From NCBI GenBank assembly GCA_018829445.1, contig JAHJTV010000070.1, forward strand, positions 1-55,999: DNA of 55,999 nucleotides. The letters are read 5' to 3'. A program made the position numbers and the translations under genes. This DNA comes from a bacterium (GTDB taxonomy: Bacteria > SAR324 > XYD2-FULL-50-16). This document shows positions 7,684-16,754 of the stretch, piece after piece. The first letter of the stretch is position 1. Each line of letters begins with the position of its first letter. Under the pieces are notes generated by a model. It worked only from the letters and a program-made list of their open reading frames with translations, made no database searches and was not told the origin of the DNA.

Positions 7684-8787
7684 ATGAAGAGGCAAAATTT
7701 GAAAAAACAGTTGGATGGAAAATGGGTGGTATTGTTGATCGTGTTTGTCGTTATCGGTTGTTCTTCCGCATCACAAACCTGGTTGGAAGGGAAACCCAGG
7801 CATCATGTAAAGGATGGATTTCGAAATCATCCTGAAATACCGGAAGTGCCTCCGACAAAGCCTTTTTTTTACTTAAGGCGTTTTTATACTTCCTTTATAC
7901 TGCCGGACGTACCTTCTGACCATGTGATATCCGAGAACCTTGCAATCGCACAGTTCAATGAATTGCAGGAAAAGGACTCCATCACCTGGTTGGGCCAATC
8001 GACATTTTTAATCCGATTGGATGGACTTACCATTCTAACCGATCCATACCTGACAACATATGCCAGTTCAGTCTGGGGACTTGGTCCAAAAAGGTTTGCC
8101 CCACCGGGTATCAGTCTTGAAAACCTGCCGCCTATCGAGGTTATCGTTTTATCACACAATCACCTGGATCATTTGGATTCGGAAACCGTTGCGTCCATAA
8201 AGAATAAAGATAGAATTCAAGTTTATGTTCCACTCGGGTTGAAATCGTTTTTTACCAAACGGGGGTATCAACATGTGGATGAACTTGATTGGTACGACCA
8301 AAAGAGGAAAGATTCATTGACATTCACATCCCTGCCTACGGTTCATCATTCAGGTAGGTCGCTTGGGGATAAGAACAAGACCTTATGGTGTTCATGGAAC
8401 ATTTCATCAGTTTCACAAAAGATCTATTTTGTAGGGGATTCGGGCTATTCGCCAACGATTTTTAAAGAAATCGGAGAAAAAATGGGCCCGGTTGATCTAG
8501 CCTTATTAACGATCGGCGCGTATGATACTCGCCAGGGAGACCCAATGACTCATTTGTACCCGGAAGCAGCCGTGAAAGTTGGGTTGGACTTGAATGCTGA
8601 AACCATTGTCGGGATGCATTGGGGAACGATTCAATTATCCGACGAACCTCCATTTGAGCCACCCGTTCGGTTTAAGGCTGCTGCGGATAAAGCAGGTTAC
8701 TCAGAAGATAATACCTGGATCTTCAAAATTGGCGAAACTCGGGCCTTGCCGGAAAGGGACATACTGGGAATAGCGGCAAATCAGTAA
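7684..8787 (+). CDS. Metallo-beta-lactamase-fold lipoprotein (NAPE-PLD/RomA-like hydrolase)
   Basis: Lipoprotein of 367 residues. A type II signal (VVLLIVFVVIGC, lipobox Cys26) anchors it to a membrane. The mature part has the beta-lactamase_2 fold of NAPE-PLD and UlaG-like hydrolases: TWLGQSTFLIRLDG, TDPYL, the metal-binding HNHLDH at residues 158-163, then VHHSGR, FVGDSGYS and GMHWGT carrying further metal ligands. Family members hydrolyse phosphodiesters or lactones; the substrate is not predictable. ATG 7684 follows a good Shine-Dalgarno sequence. It converges on the NUDIX gene and appears to be transcribed alone. Confidence 0.88.
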   Translation: MKRQNLKKQLDGKWVVLLIVFVVIGCSSASQTWLEGKPRHHVKDGFRNHPEIPEVPPTKPFFYLRRFYTSFILPDVPSDHVISENLAIAQFNELQEKDSITWLGQSTFLIRLDGLTILTDPYLTTYASSVWGLGPKRFAPPGISLENLPPIEVIVLSHNHLDHLDSETVASIKNKDRIQVYVPLGLKSFFTKRGYQHVDELDWYDQKRKDSLTFTSLPTVHHSGRSLGDKNKTLWCSWNISSVSQKIYFVGDSGYSPTIFKEIGEKMGPVDLALLTIGAYDTRQGDPMTHLYPEAAVKVGLDLNAETIVGMHWGTIQLSDEPPFEPPVRFKAAADKAGYSEDNTWIFKIGETRALPERDILGIAANQ

Positions 8788-8833
8788 TGGATCGATCTTT
8801 TGTTGGGATTGTAGAAGATTTGGATGAATGGGG

Positions 8834-9517
8834 TCAGCTCCAGGCAAAGTAAGGTTGTTCGTAGTGTGCCACCCGGGTATCGTTTCCGGCAATGGCGACC
8901 TCTCTGAATTGATACAGGATCGCACCCGTGGGGGAGGCAATCCAACTATTTCCTACCGGCATTAATAAAACCGGATTTTCCAATTCAGGAACGGACTCTA
9001 AAATGGGGGCATCCTCCCGCATAAATTCATTGATGGGTATACGATGAATGGCGCCGACTTCAGCGGGATTAGCAATCAGTTCCCTGTTGGCGCCTCCCCA
9101 TAAAACAATCGGTGTAATAATATACCCGGAACGACTGACGAAATCGTCCAATCTTCCAAGGATATCTTCATAGTCGAGTTGTAAGCCAACTTCTTCTTCA
9201 AGTTCTCGGAGGGCAGTTGCTTCCGGCGTTTCTCCGGAATCCATCCGGCCTCCGGGCAAGGCCCATTGTCCTGAATGGCTGTTTAATCCTGCGTTTCTGC
9301 GGGTAAGAATTAAGGCGGCATTTTCTTTTACATAGCCGTCGGTTGCCATGCCATAAACGCCACCATCGTTCTCATAGGTAACTACAGTCAGAGCGACTGC
9401 AGCTTTTCTGTTTTCTTCGTCGTTGGCAACTTGGTAATCGAAACAGCCCAAGTTGGTTCGGATCTGCTGTTTAAGTTCAGGGAGGATGATTAGTGATGTC
9501 ATTTTTTCCGGCAGCAT
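8834..9517 (-). CDS. NUDIX hydrolase, CoA-pyrophosphatase-like
   Basis: NUDIX enzyme of 227 residues. The NUDIX box runs from Gly90 to Leu112 (GRMDSGE, then RELEEEVGL). It is preceded by LILTRRNAG...GQWALPGG, which resembles the UPF0035 signature of CoA diphosphatases (NudL/YeaB type), so cleavage of CoA or acyl-CoA to 4'-phosphopantetheine and 3',5'-ADP is the best guess. An alternative start at 9502 (MTSLIIL) is slightly better placed after GGAAA. No operon partner. Confidence 0.85.
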   Translation of the reverse strand: MLPEKMTSLIILPELKQQIRTNLGCFDYQVANDEENRKAAVALTVVTYENDGGVYGMATDGYVKENAALILTRRNAGLNSHSGQWALPGGRMDSGETPEATALRELEEEVGLQLDYEDILGRLDDFVSRSGYIITPIVLWGGANRELIANPAEVGAIHRIPINEFMREDAPILESVPELENPVLLMPVGNSWIASPTGAILYQFREVAIAGNDTRVAHYEQPYFAWS

Positions 9518-9660
9518 TGCTCTGTTAATGGTTTTCTTTTCAAAACTCTATTGTCCGCGTTAAGATGCAACCTTCATAGGATTTACCTCAGTTATTTCAG
9601 AAGCTTTTTCCGAGAAAATCTGTGGTTGTAAGCGCAGTATGCCAAGTATAGTTTAGCTTC

Positions 9661-9735
9661 TAGAATCAGGCTTTCGTGCTTGTACCAACAGTGTCTTGTG
9701 ATATTAGACGAATGAAACTCGAAAGCCTGAGTCTA
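9661..9735. repeat. Inverted repeat with 16-bp arms
   Basis: Arms TAGAATCAGGCTTTCG (9661-9676) and its near-perfect complement at 9720-9735 (15 of 16) enclose a 43-bp loop. It lies just before the palindromic element at 9752. It may be part of the same mobile hairpin cluster or a strong RNA hairpin; no T-run follows, so it is not a typical terminator. Confidence 0.6.
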
Positions 9736-9751
9736 TATTTTATAAGAATTA

Positions 9752-9892
9752 CCAAAATCCACCATCAACTTTTATCTCGCCGTATTAAATCGGGGACACG
9801 TAACGAAGTACATGTCCCCGATTTAATACTAAACCTTACTTGATAAGCATTGTGGAATTGGGAAGATAATAAGAGTTGATGGTGGATTTTGG
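9752..9892. repeat. Nested palindromic element (REP/MITE-like), 141 bp
   Basis: The outer arms are a perfect 19-bp inverted repeat, CCAAAATCCACCATCAACT at 9752-9770 and its complement at 9874-9892. Inside is a second inverted repeat, ATTAAATCGGGGACACGT (9784-9801) against 9810-9827, 17 of 18 paired. ATTA occurs directly on both outer flanks (9748-9751, 9893-9896), a possible 4-bp target duplication. The AAATCGGGGACA core recalls hairpins mobilised by REP-associated tyrosine transposases. No coding capacity. Confidence 0.8.
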
Positions 9893-9994
9893 ATTAGCAG
9901 CAGGCTTGACCCCAAGGGTAAGGATAGCTTATGATCCGTTAAAACAACTGAAAAACCAGTTAAAACCATTGCAATGCGCCTATAAGGAAGGACA

Positions 9995-11503
9995 ATGGAC
10001 CAGAGACAGCTTGAGCTGCAATGTGAACTGTATAAGCTCCTATTGAACGCTGATAAATCGCACGACCCCGAGATAGAGACCCTTCTGTCGGAAGCGTTAA
10101 GGTTGGTTGTTGCGCTGACCGGTGCCCGTTTGGGCTATATCGAACTTAAAGGTGCCGGCAATGAAGTCCGGCATTCCACTTTTGAGTGCACGGACGAAGA
10201 TCTCAAAACCATCAAACACCATATCTCCTCCGGCATCATCGCCGATACCATTGCCTCCGGCGAAACCGTCGTTACACCCGCCGCATTTTTGGATGACCGC
10301 TTTCAACAATATCAAAGTGTGCATGCCGGCAGTATTGGAGCCGTATTATGCAGTCCTATCATCAATGATCAGGTCAGGGGGGTGATCTATCTTCAAGGGA
10401 ATGATTTTTTTGGCGAAGACCTAAAAAACAAGGCCGGTGAGACGGAGTTGTTTACCAGGCACATCGCTCCTTTATTGCGTCATTTGAAAAAACCGGCCAA
10501 GACAACCATAAAAACATTGCGGTCTCAATATAACCTGACCGGTGTCATCGGGCAGAGTGATAAACTCATCGCTGCTTTAAAAGAGGTTCTGATGGTGGCT
10601 GATCTTGATACAACCGTCTTGTTGAAAGGAGAAACCGGAACCGGAAAAAGCCTGATGGCGAGAATAATTCATAACAACAGCAGCCGCCGATACGGGCCTT
10701 TCTTTCATTTGAATTGTGCCAATCTACCCGAGGAACTTCTGGAAAGCGAGTTGTTTGGTGCGAAAAAAGGGGCTCATTCGGCTGCGCATTCGGACATAAA
10801 CGGTAAAATCAGCGCAGCGGAAAACGGCACTCTGTTCCTGGATGAGATCGGTGAATTGTCGGTCCCTCTTCAAGCTAAGCTACTGCAGTTCCTGGAAGAG
10901 GGATTCTATTATCCCTTGGGTTCCAAGCATCCGCAAAGTCCCGATGTTCGCATTATTGCCGCCTCAAACATCGATTTTGAAGAGGCTGTAAAAAGCAGGA
11001 CTTTCCGTACTGACCTTTACTACCGAATCTGTGTCTTTCCCATTCACTTTCCTGCTCTCAGGGATTGCCGGGAGGATATTCGAGCATTCGTTGAGTTTTT
11101 CACCGGGCAGTATTGTGAAAAATATGTAATGGATCTTCCCAAAATTCCGGAGGAAACATTTCAGATTTTGGAGTGCTATCATTGGCCGGGAAACGTCCGG
11201 GAGTTGCATCACAAGACTCAACACGCTGTGCTGCGCGCCAAAAGAGATGCCTCCTCTACGCTTAAAAAAGAATACTTCTTTTCCGAGGAAGAGAGGGATC
11301 AAATATTTTCTGATGAAGTTGAGTCACAGCAACACAAAACCTATCGGGAAGGAAAAAGTGCTTGGGAGAAAGCCTTCATAACAAAAAGCCTTCTAGAAAA
11401 CGACTGGAATATCTCCCAAACTGCGAAGTTGTTGGAAATGTCGCGTTCCCAACTCAACAAGCTAATACGGGACCATCAAATCAAACGCGAAAAAGGCGAT
11501 TAG
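9995..11503 (+). CDS. GAF-AAA+-Fis regulator (enhancer-binding-protein-like) lacking the GAFTGA motif
   Basis: 502-residue regulator: N-terminal GAF sensor (~25-160), sigma-54-interaction AAA+ domain (~183-410; Walker A GETGTGKS 212-219, Walker B FLDEIG 281-286, arginine-finger region FRTDLYYR 337-344), C-terminal Fis-type helix-turn-helix (ISQTAKLLEMSRSQLNKLI, ~473-491). The loop that contacts sigma-54, normally GAFTGA, reads GAHSAA at 259-264. Regulators with GAHS-type loops are known beside Ser/Thr kinase genes; whether they use sigma-54 is unclear. The next gene, a Ser/Thr kinase, begins 10 bases downstream, so the two form an operon and the kinase may signal to this regulator. ATG 9995 follows AAGGAAGG. 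Confidence 0.9.
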   Translation: MDQRQLELQCELYKLLLNADKSHDPEIETLLSEALRLVVALTGARLGYIELKGAGNEVRHSTFECTDEDLKTIKHHISSGIIADTIASGETVVTPAAFLDDRFQQYQSVHAGSIGAVLCSPIINDQVRGVIYLQGNDFFGEDLKNKAGETELFTRHIAPLLRHLKKPAKTTIKTLRSQYNLTGVIGQSDKLIAALKEVLMVADLDTTVLLKGETGTGKSLMARIIHNNSSRRYGPFFHLNCANLPEELLESELFGAKKGAHSAAHSDINGKISAAENGTLFLDEIGELSVPLQAKLLQFLEEGFYYPLGSKHPQSPDVRIIAASNIDFEEAVKSRTFRTDLYYRICVFPIHFPALRDCREDIRAFVEFFTGQYCEKYVMDLPKIPEETFQILECYHWPGNVRELHHKTQHAVLRAKRDASSTLKKEYFFSEEERDQIFSDEVESQQHKTYREGKSAWEKAFITKSLLENDWNISQTAKLLEMSRSQLNKLIRDHQIKREKGD

Positions 11504-11513
11504 GAGTCCGTTC

Positions 11514-14500
11514 TTGGTAACCAAACGCATAAATGATGATCATCTCAAGTTCATCATTAAAAATTATGACATCCATAATAGAATCGGTACCGGCGGGTTT
11601 GGGCGTGTTTATAAGGCCAGACAAATGAGTACCGGACAGCTGGTTGCCGTTAAGATTTTGGATCAACGAGACTCCAAGGATGAAAGCGATGCCGGCAGGA
11701 TCAAACGATTTCAACGTGAAATTAAGCTTTGTGCCGGATTGAACCATCCCAATATAATTAAAATCCTGGATAGCGGGCAACAGGGCAACGAACTCATCTA
11801 TATTGTTTTTGAATACCTGGAAGGACAAAACCTGGCCGGCCTGATCAAGCGCGAAGGCGCACTCACCGTACAACGGGCAACTGATTTGATGTTGCAGCTT
11901 CTGGATGCCATGGCTGCAGCCCACTCCCAGGGAATTGTGCATCGTGATTTAAAACCGGAAAACATCATGCTCCAGAAAACCGGAGCTTACGAGCAGGCAA
12001 AAATCCTTGATTTTGGGATTGGTACCTTCCTTCTCGATAAGCAGGAAGCCTCCGACAACTTGACCAAAACACGGGACTTTCTGGGAACCCCGGCATATTC
12101 GGCGCCTGAGCAACTTAGAGGGGAACCGGTTTCCACCAAAACAGATCTGTATTCATGGGGGTTAACGTACCTGGAGTGTCTCACCGGGACAACTCCTTTT
12201 GGCGGGAAAAGTGTTGCGGAAGTGGTGCGCAGTCAATTGTCAACGCAGCCTGTTCCTCTTTCCTCTACTCTAAGAAATCATCAATTGGGCACCTTTTTCG
12301 ATTGGGTGTTGCAGAAGTCAACGGACCGGCGAGCCGGCGACGCCTCCATTGTGTTTTCCCGGCTTAAATCCATCGATATTGAAGGCATCAAAAACCAAAG
12401 CGGTTATCTGGTTGATCCGGAAAATTTGGGGGAGGACGTTAATGTTGTTGATACAATTGCTGTAAAAATGGAAGAGCAGCCGGGGGAAAGAAGGCAGGTT
12501 ACAGCTCTCTGTCTGTCCCTGGTTTTGGATTACAGCGAGATGGAATCGGAATATGAGGAGATCGATGAGGTGTTCGGAGATATTCAGGATCGCTGTATCT
12601 CCTTGATTGAAAGAGCCGGTGGTTATGTTGATGGAAATGTGGGAGAGATAATCATGGGAATCTTCGGATTCCCTGAGGTGGCAGATACGGATGTGCGACG
12701 AGCCGCCGGTGTCGCTTTGCAAGTGATGACGGCCATGACCCAACGTGGTCATATGCTGCAGTCTCAATACGGGATAGAACTATCCGTGACTATCGGCTTG
12801 CATACCGGGATGGCAACGGTTCGAAAAACGAAGAAACGGGTGAAAATATTGGGACTGACTCAAAACATTGCCGCCAAACTGACCAAAGATAGGGTTCCCG
12901 GATGTATTTATTTATCTGACCAATGCCACGAGTTAATCAAAGATTTTATTAAATGTGAAGTTGTCTCTTCAGACATTTCTTTACCACCGGGAGTTTTAAA
13001 TGTGTTCAGGGCCATCGAAGAGAAGGTTTCTAAAAGTGTGGCAGGTAGCGTTCTCAAAATTACCGGTCGGCCCTTCGTCGGTCGTTTTAACGAACTCCAT
13101 ACACTGAAACAACATTTTAAAACCAAGGGGATACCAGTCTTTATTGAAGGTGAAGCCGGGATCGGGAAATCGACTCTGGTTGCAGAATTTGTGAGACAAG
13201 TACGTTACAACTCAGGGAGAGGTATTGAATTTCGCTGTGTTCCCGAGGGACAGAAAATGGCTTTGTTCCCGATTCTAAAAGCTTTGCGGTACCAGTATGA
13301 ATTGTCTGTTCACCAGTCGGCAAATGAAAATATTGCGCTGCTTGAAGCAGGTCTGGAGAAGCTTAGCCTCGATTCAAAAACCATCCTGCCAATATTGTGC
13401 CTCTGGTTCGGGTACCAAACGGAAAAATATCCGGTGCCAGAAATTGCACCACAAAAGCAGAAGTCTCTTCTGTTTGAAGCGATTGCCGGTATTTACTTAA
13501 AGATGGCCCAGCAGATTCCCACGATCTGCATTTTTGAAGATCTTCACTGGGCGGATACCGTTACGCTGGAATTTCTTACCTGGTTTTCTGAGGTCTGCAA
13601 AGGAAAACTCCTGCTGTTGATGACATCTCGTGTACCATTCCCTGGAGATCAACGGGAAAAAACTATTGAATCAGTCAAACTGGGTCGCTTAATGGATGAG
13701 GAAATCGAAGAGATCGTCAGGAATGTTGCGGGATCAATTGTGCTTCCTCATGATTTTGTCGCAACAGCCATCGAGCGTTCCGATGGTATTCCCTTATTTG
13801 CCAGGGAAGTGATCCGGATTTTGATCGATTTCGAACGGCAATCAAAAGGAGGAACTGCTGATAAGCTTAAGTTCGAGATTCCCAATACCTTACAAACTCT
13901 GTTGGCAAGCCGACTCAATAAACTCGGTGTCGCTAAGGAAACAGCTCAAATCGCCAGTGTCATCGGCAGGAGATTTGACTATGATCTGCTTTCGCGATTG
14001 TCCCTGAAGGATGAGTCCGTTCTGCTGGCGGATTTGGATCAACTTTTATCGGCGGGTATCATTCAGATCCAACATAGACCGGGTGCTGTACCTGTTTACT
14101 ATTTTTACCACTCGTTAATTTGTGACTCCGCTTATGATAGTATTCTTCAGCAGCAAAAATTTGAAATTCATGGAAGAGTTGCCTCAATCCTGGAATCGGA
14201 GTTTGTGGGGATGGAAAGGGATCAACCGGAATTGCTGAGCTATCACTGGTCCAAAGCTGGTGAAATCAGCAGAGCTGCGGACTACGGTTTAGAAGCTGCG
14301 AAGATAGCCCTATCGAAATTTCTATATCAGGATGCAATTGAAAAAGCAGATGAAGCGTTGGAATGGATAGAGCAGCTTGAAGATGATGAATCTTCTGCCG
14401 CAAAACAGCTGGATTTGCTGAAAATACTTCAATCCGCAACAATCGCGTTGAAGGGGTATGCCTCCAGGGAAACGCAAGAGATACTGTCGCAATCGGAAAA

Positions 14501-15416
14501 GGTCAGCCGCAAGATGTCCGATCGATCCAAGTTGCTGTCCACACAACTGATTGATCTGTATGCAAAACATATATTTGCTTGTGAATATCCCAAATTGGAT
14601 GAACTGTCCGCAAAGCTGAATCAAATATTGGAAACCAGTCGGGATGAGGGGTATAAAAGCCTGATCTTTTTTATCAGCGGATTGGGAAAACACACACAGG
14701 GAAAGCTTACAACGGCTTTGCAACAATTCAATCAGGCAATCGAGCTCTATGATGACCAAAGGGACGCACAACAATTTGCGATATTCGGTCACGATGCCAA
14801 AATCATGGCTTTGTCGATGAAATCCGTTTTGTGTGTTGCCATGGACCGGCAAAAGGAAGCAGATCGGTCGATTCAAACTGCTATGAAAAGATCAAAAGCG
14901 CTTGGGAATGTCCAGTTGGAGGCAAATGTACTCGCCTATAAAATGGGGGTCCGGCATTATCGCCGTGATAAGGAATCCATTAAACGGGAAAATCATCAAT
15001 TGTTGGAATTGGCTACAAAATATCAGCTCCCAAACTGGCTGAACTTCGGTCACTACTATCAAGCCTGGGTAGATTCGGATCTGGATCTTGCAGTTAAAAC
15101 TTTTGAAACGTGGAAGCAAACCAACATCAACATCGGCGCCACCTACTGGAACTACCTGATAGCCCAGATAGAAGTTGACAAAGGACTGTATCATGAAGCT
15201 GTTAAGCGGCTAAACCAATATATCGTTTTTGGTAAAAAATATGGTGAACGCTATTTCTTGCCTGAATTATTCCTGCTTAAAGGTTTATCCCTGAAAGCTT
15301 TGAATGAGAATCAAGCCGATGTTAAATGTTGTTTTCAAACGGCTGTATCCCTGGCAAAGGAAATGGGGGCCAGGTATTTTGTTTTTAAAGCGGAGTTGGA
15401 ATTGAAAAAGAAGTAG
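11514..15416 (+). CDS. Ser/Thr protein kinase - degenerate nucleotidyl cyclase - AAA ATPase - TPR fusion
   Basis: Giant cytoplasmic signalling protein of 1300 residues. Kinase domain ~18-290: glycine loop IGTGGFGRVYKA, Lys47 (VAVKIL), HRDLKPEN with Asp145, DFG Asp167, GTPAYSAPEQ; it looks active. A class III cyclase-like domain follows (~325-500; GERRQVTALC), but both metal-binding Asp positions are lost (Ser335 and Glu378), so it is probably a pseudo-cyclase. Next is an AAA/STAND-type ATPase (~515-790; GRPFVGR, Walker A GEAGIGKS, Walker B TICIFEDLHWAD), then a helical TPR-like tail (~890-1300) for protein binding. The start is TTG 11514, set by AGGAG at 11502-11506. Operon with the upstream GAF-AAA+ regulator. 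Confidence 0.9.
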   Translation: MVTKRINDDHLKFIIKNYDIHNRIGTGGFGRVYKARQMSTGQLVAVKILDQRDSKDESDAGRIKRFQREIKLCAGLNHPNIIKILDSGQQGNELIYIVFEYLEGQNLAGLIKREGALTVQRATDLMLQLLDAMAAAHSQGIVHRDLKPENIMLQKTGAYEQAKILDFGIGTFLLDKQEASDNLTKTRDFLGTPAYSAPEQLRGEPVSTKTDLYSWGLTYLECLTGTTPFGGKSVAEVVRSQLSTQPVPLSSTLRNHQLGTFFDWVLQKSTDRRAGDASIVFSRLKSIDIEGIKNQSGYLVDPENLGEDVNVVDTIAVKMEEQPGERRQVTALCLSLVLDYSEMESEYEEIDEVFGDIQDRCISLIERAGGYVDGNVGEIIMGIFGFPEVADTDVRRAAGVALQVMTAMTQRGHMLQSQYGIELSVTIGLHTGMATVRKTKKRVKILGLTQNIAAKLTKDRVPGCIYLSDQCHELIKDFIKCEVVSSDISLPPGVLNVFRAIEEKVSKSVAGSVLKITGRPFVGRFNELHTLKQHFKTKGIPVFIEGEAGIGKSTLVAEFVRQVRYNSGRGIEFRCVPEGQKMALFPILKALRYQYELSVHQSANENIALLEAGLEKLSLDSKTILPILCLWFGYQTEKYPVPEIAPQKQKSLLFEAIAGIYLKMAQQIPTICIFEDLHWADTVTLEFLTWFSEVCKGKLLLLMTSRVPFPGDQREKTIESVKLGRLMDEEIEEIVRNVAGSIVLPHDFVATAIERSDGIPLFAREVIRILIDFERQSKGGTADKLKFEIPNTLQTLLASRLNKLGVAKETAQIASVIGRRFDYDLLSRLSLKDESVLLADLDQLLSAGIIQIQHRPGAVPVYYFYHSLICDSAYDSILQQQKFEIHGRVASILESEFVGMERDQPELLSYHWSKAGEISRAADYGLEAAKIALSKFLYQDAIEKADEALEWIEQLEDDESSAAKQLDLLKILQSATIALKGYASRETQEILSQSEKVSRKMSDRSKLLSTQLIDLYAKHIFACEYPKLDELSAKLNQILETSRDEGYKSLIFFISGLGKHTQGKLTTALQQFNQAIELYDDQRDAQQFAIFGHDAKIMALSMKSVLCVAMDRQKEADRSIQTAMKRSKALGNVQLEANVLAYKMGVRHYRRDKESIKRENHQLLELATKYQLPNWLNFGHYYQAWVDSDLDLAVKTFETWKQTNINIGATYWNYLIAQIEVDKGLYHEAVKRLNQYIVFGKKYGERYFLPELFLLKGLSLKALNENQADVKCCFQTAVSLAKEMGARYFVFKAELELKKK

Positions 15417-15521
15417 ATGAATTCTCATTCAGCAACGACCAATCAGGATCGGATTCCCGATTGGTATTGACTTTTCGGGAATGAATGCCTTAATTAGTCG
15501 AAAACAATCAATCGATTAGAG

Positions 15522-16754
15522 ATGAAAAGCAGATTAATTACAGAGAGCATAAAGCGGGATTTGGAACGAAAAATCGTTTTATTATCTGGTCCGGCAAAGT
15601 GGTAAAACGACTTTAGCCAGGATGCTGTCGGATAGGCACGATTATATGAACTATGATTTTGCTGAGCATCGGCTGTCGATGCAGGAGAAGTCTTGGGATC
15701 GAAAACGGGATTTGATTGTTTTTGATGAACTCCACAAAATGGACAATTGGAAATCCTGGTTAAAGGGTATCTATGATGTAGAGGGAATATCTCCACAAAT
15801 GATTGTTACCGGTAGTGCAAGGTTGGATTTGACCAGAAAGGTTGGGGATTCTCTTGCAGGGCGGTTTTTTCAGTATCGCTTACACCCTTTGATATCAAAG
15901 AAACAGCTGGTTTCATCAACCCTGAAGAATCAATGGATCGCTTGCTGCGTGTTGGAGGATTTCCGGAGCCCTTCCTGGAAAACGATGATCAGTATTATCA
16001 ACGCTGGAAGAAAACGCATCTGGATATTGTGCTGAGGCAGGATTTGATCGATCTCGAATCAGTAATCGATTATAAATCAATTGAGACGCTTATTGAGTTG
16101 CTGAGGCGAAATGTCGGTTTACTGGTTTCATACGCCAGTTTGGCAAGGGATTTACAGCGGGATGCCAAGACGGTTAAACGTTGGCTCTCGATATTGCAGA
16201 ATCTTTACATTTTTTTCCCGGTGTATCCTTGGAACCGAAACATTGTGCGCGCCATTCTTAAAATGCCCAAGTTCTGTTTTTTCGATACAGGACAAGTGAT
16301 TGGAGATGTCGGAGTAAAACTGGAAAACCTGGTGGCATACGCTCTTTTAAAAGAATTGCACCGGCTTGAGGATGAAACCGGTGTTGATTCAACACTGCAC
16401 TATATTCGTAACAAAGAGGGAAAAGAAATTGATTTTGCAGTAAATATCAATGAACAAATCACCCATCTAATCGAAGTTAAGTCAACCGATGAGTCGTTAA
16501 GCAAGAACTTCTGCACGTTTTGCAGTATTGAAGGGGCTAAAAAAAATCAATTGGTTAAATCTAAGAGACGCGAAAAGACTTATCCTGGGGGAGAAGAGGT
16601 TCGAAAGCCGGTTCAATGCGTTATTCCATCTCTGCCATCTTTATACGCAGCAGCTTCTTTTGCGATGTATTCGCATTCTTTTCGATCCATAGAATGTAGA
16701 GGTCGGACTGATAGACAATCAATTTCGGTTGAGCGTCGACTTTTGATTTTGTAG
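15522..16754 (+). pseudogene. AAA ATPase with DUF4143 domain, at least two frameshifts
   Basis: ATP-binding protein of the AAA_14/DUF4143 family (usually 370-400 residues, role unclear). ATG 15522 begins MKSRLITESIKRDLERKIVL; the frame breaks at about 15591 just before Walker A, and RQSGKTTLAR continues in another frame. Walker B is DLIVFDELHKM. A second break near 15888 (one T missing from a short T run) joins GRFFQYRLHP to the frame holding MDRLLRVGGFPEPF, the DUF4143 body and the C-terminal nuclease-like DFAVN...LIEVKSTD motif. Homology ends near 16615; the open frame runs to 16754 antisense to the next gene. Either a decayed gene or, partly, sequencing errors. Confidence 0.8.

Noticed and set aside
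15417..15480. Possible terminator (ACCAATC/GATTGGT) after the Ser/Thr kinase gene
   Set aside because: The 7-bp stem has a long loop and no adjacent T-run, so I could not support a rho-independent terminator.
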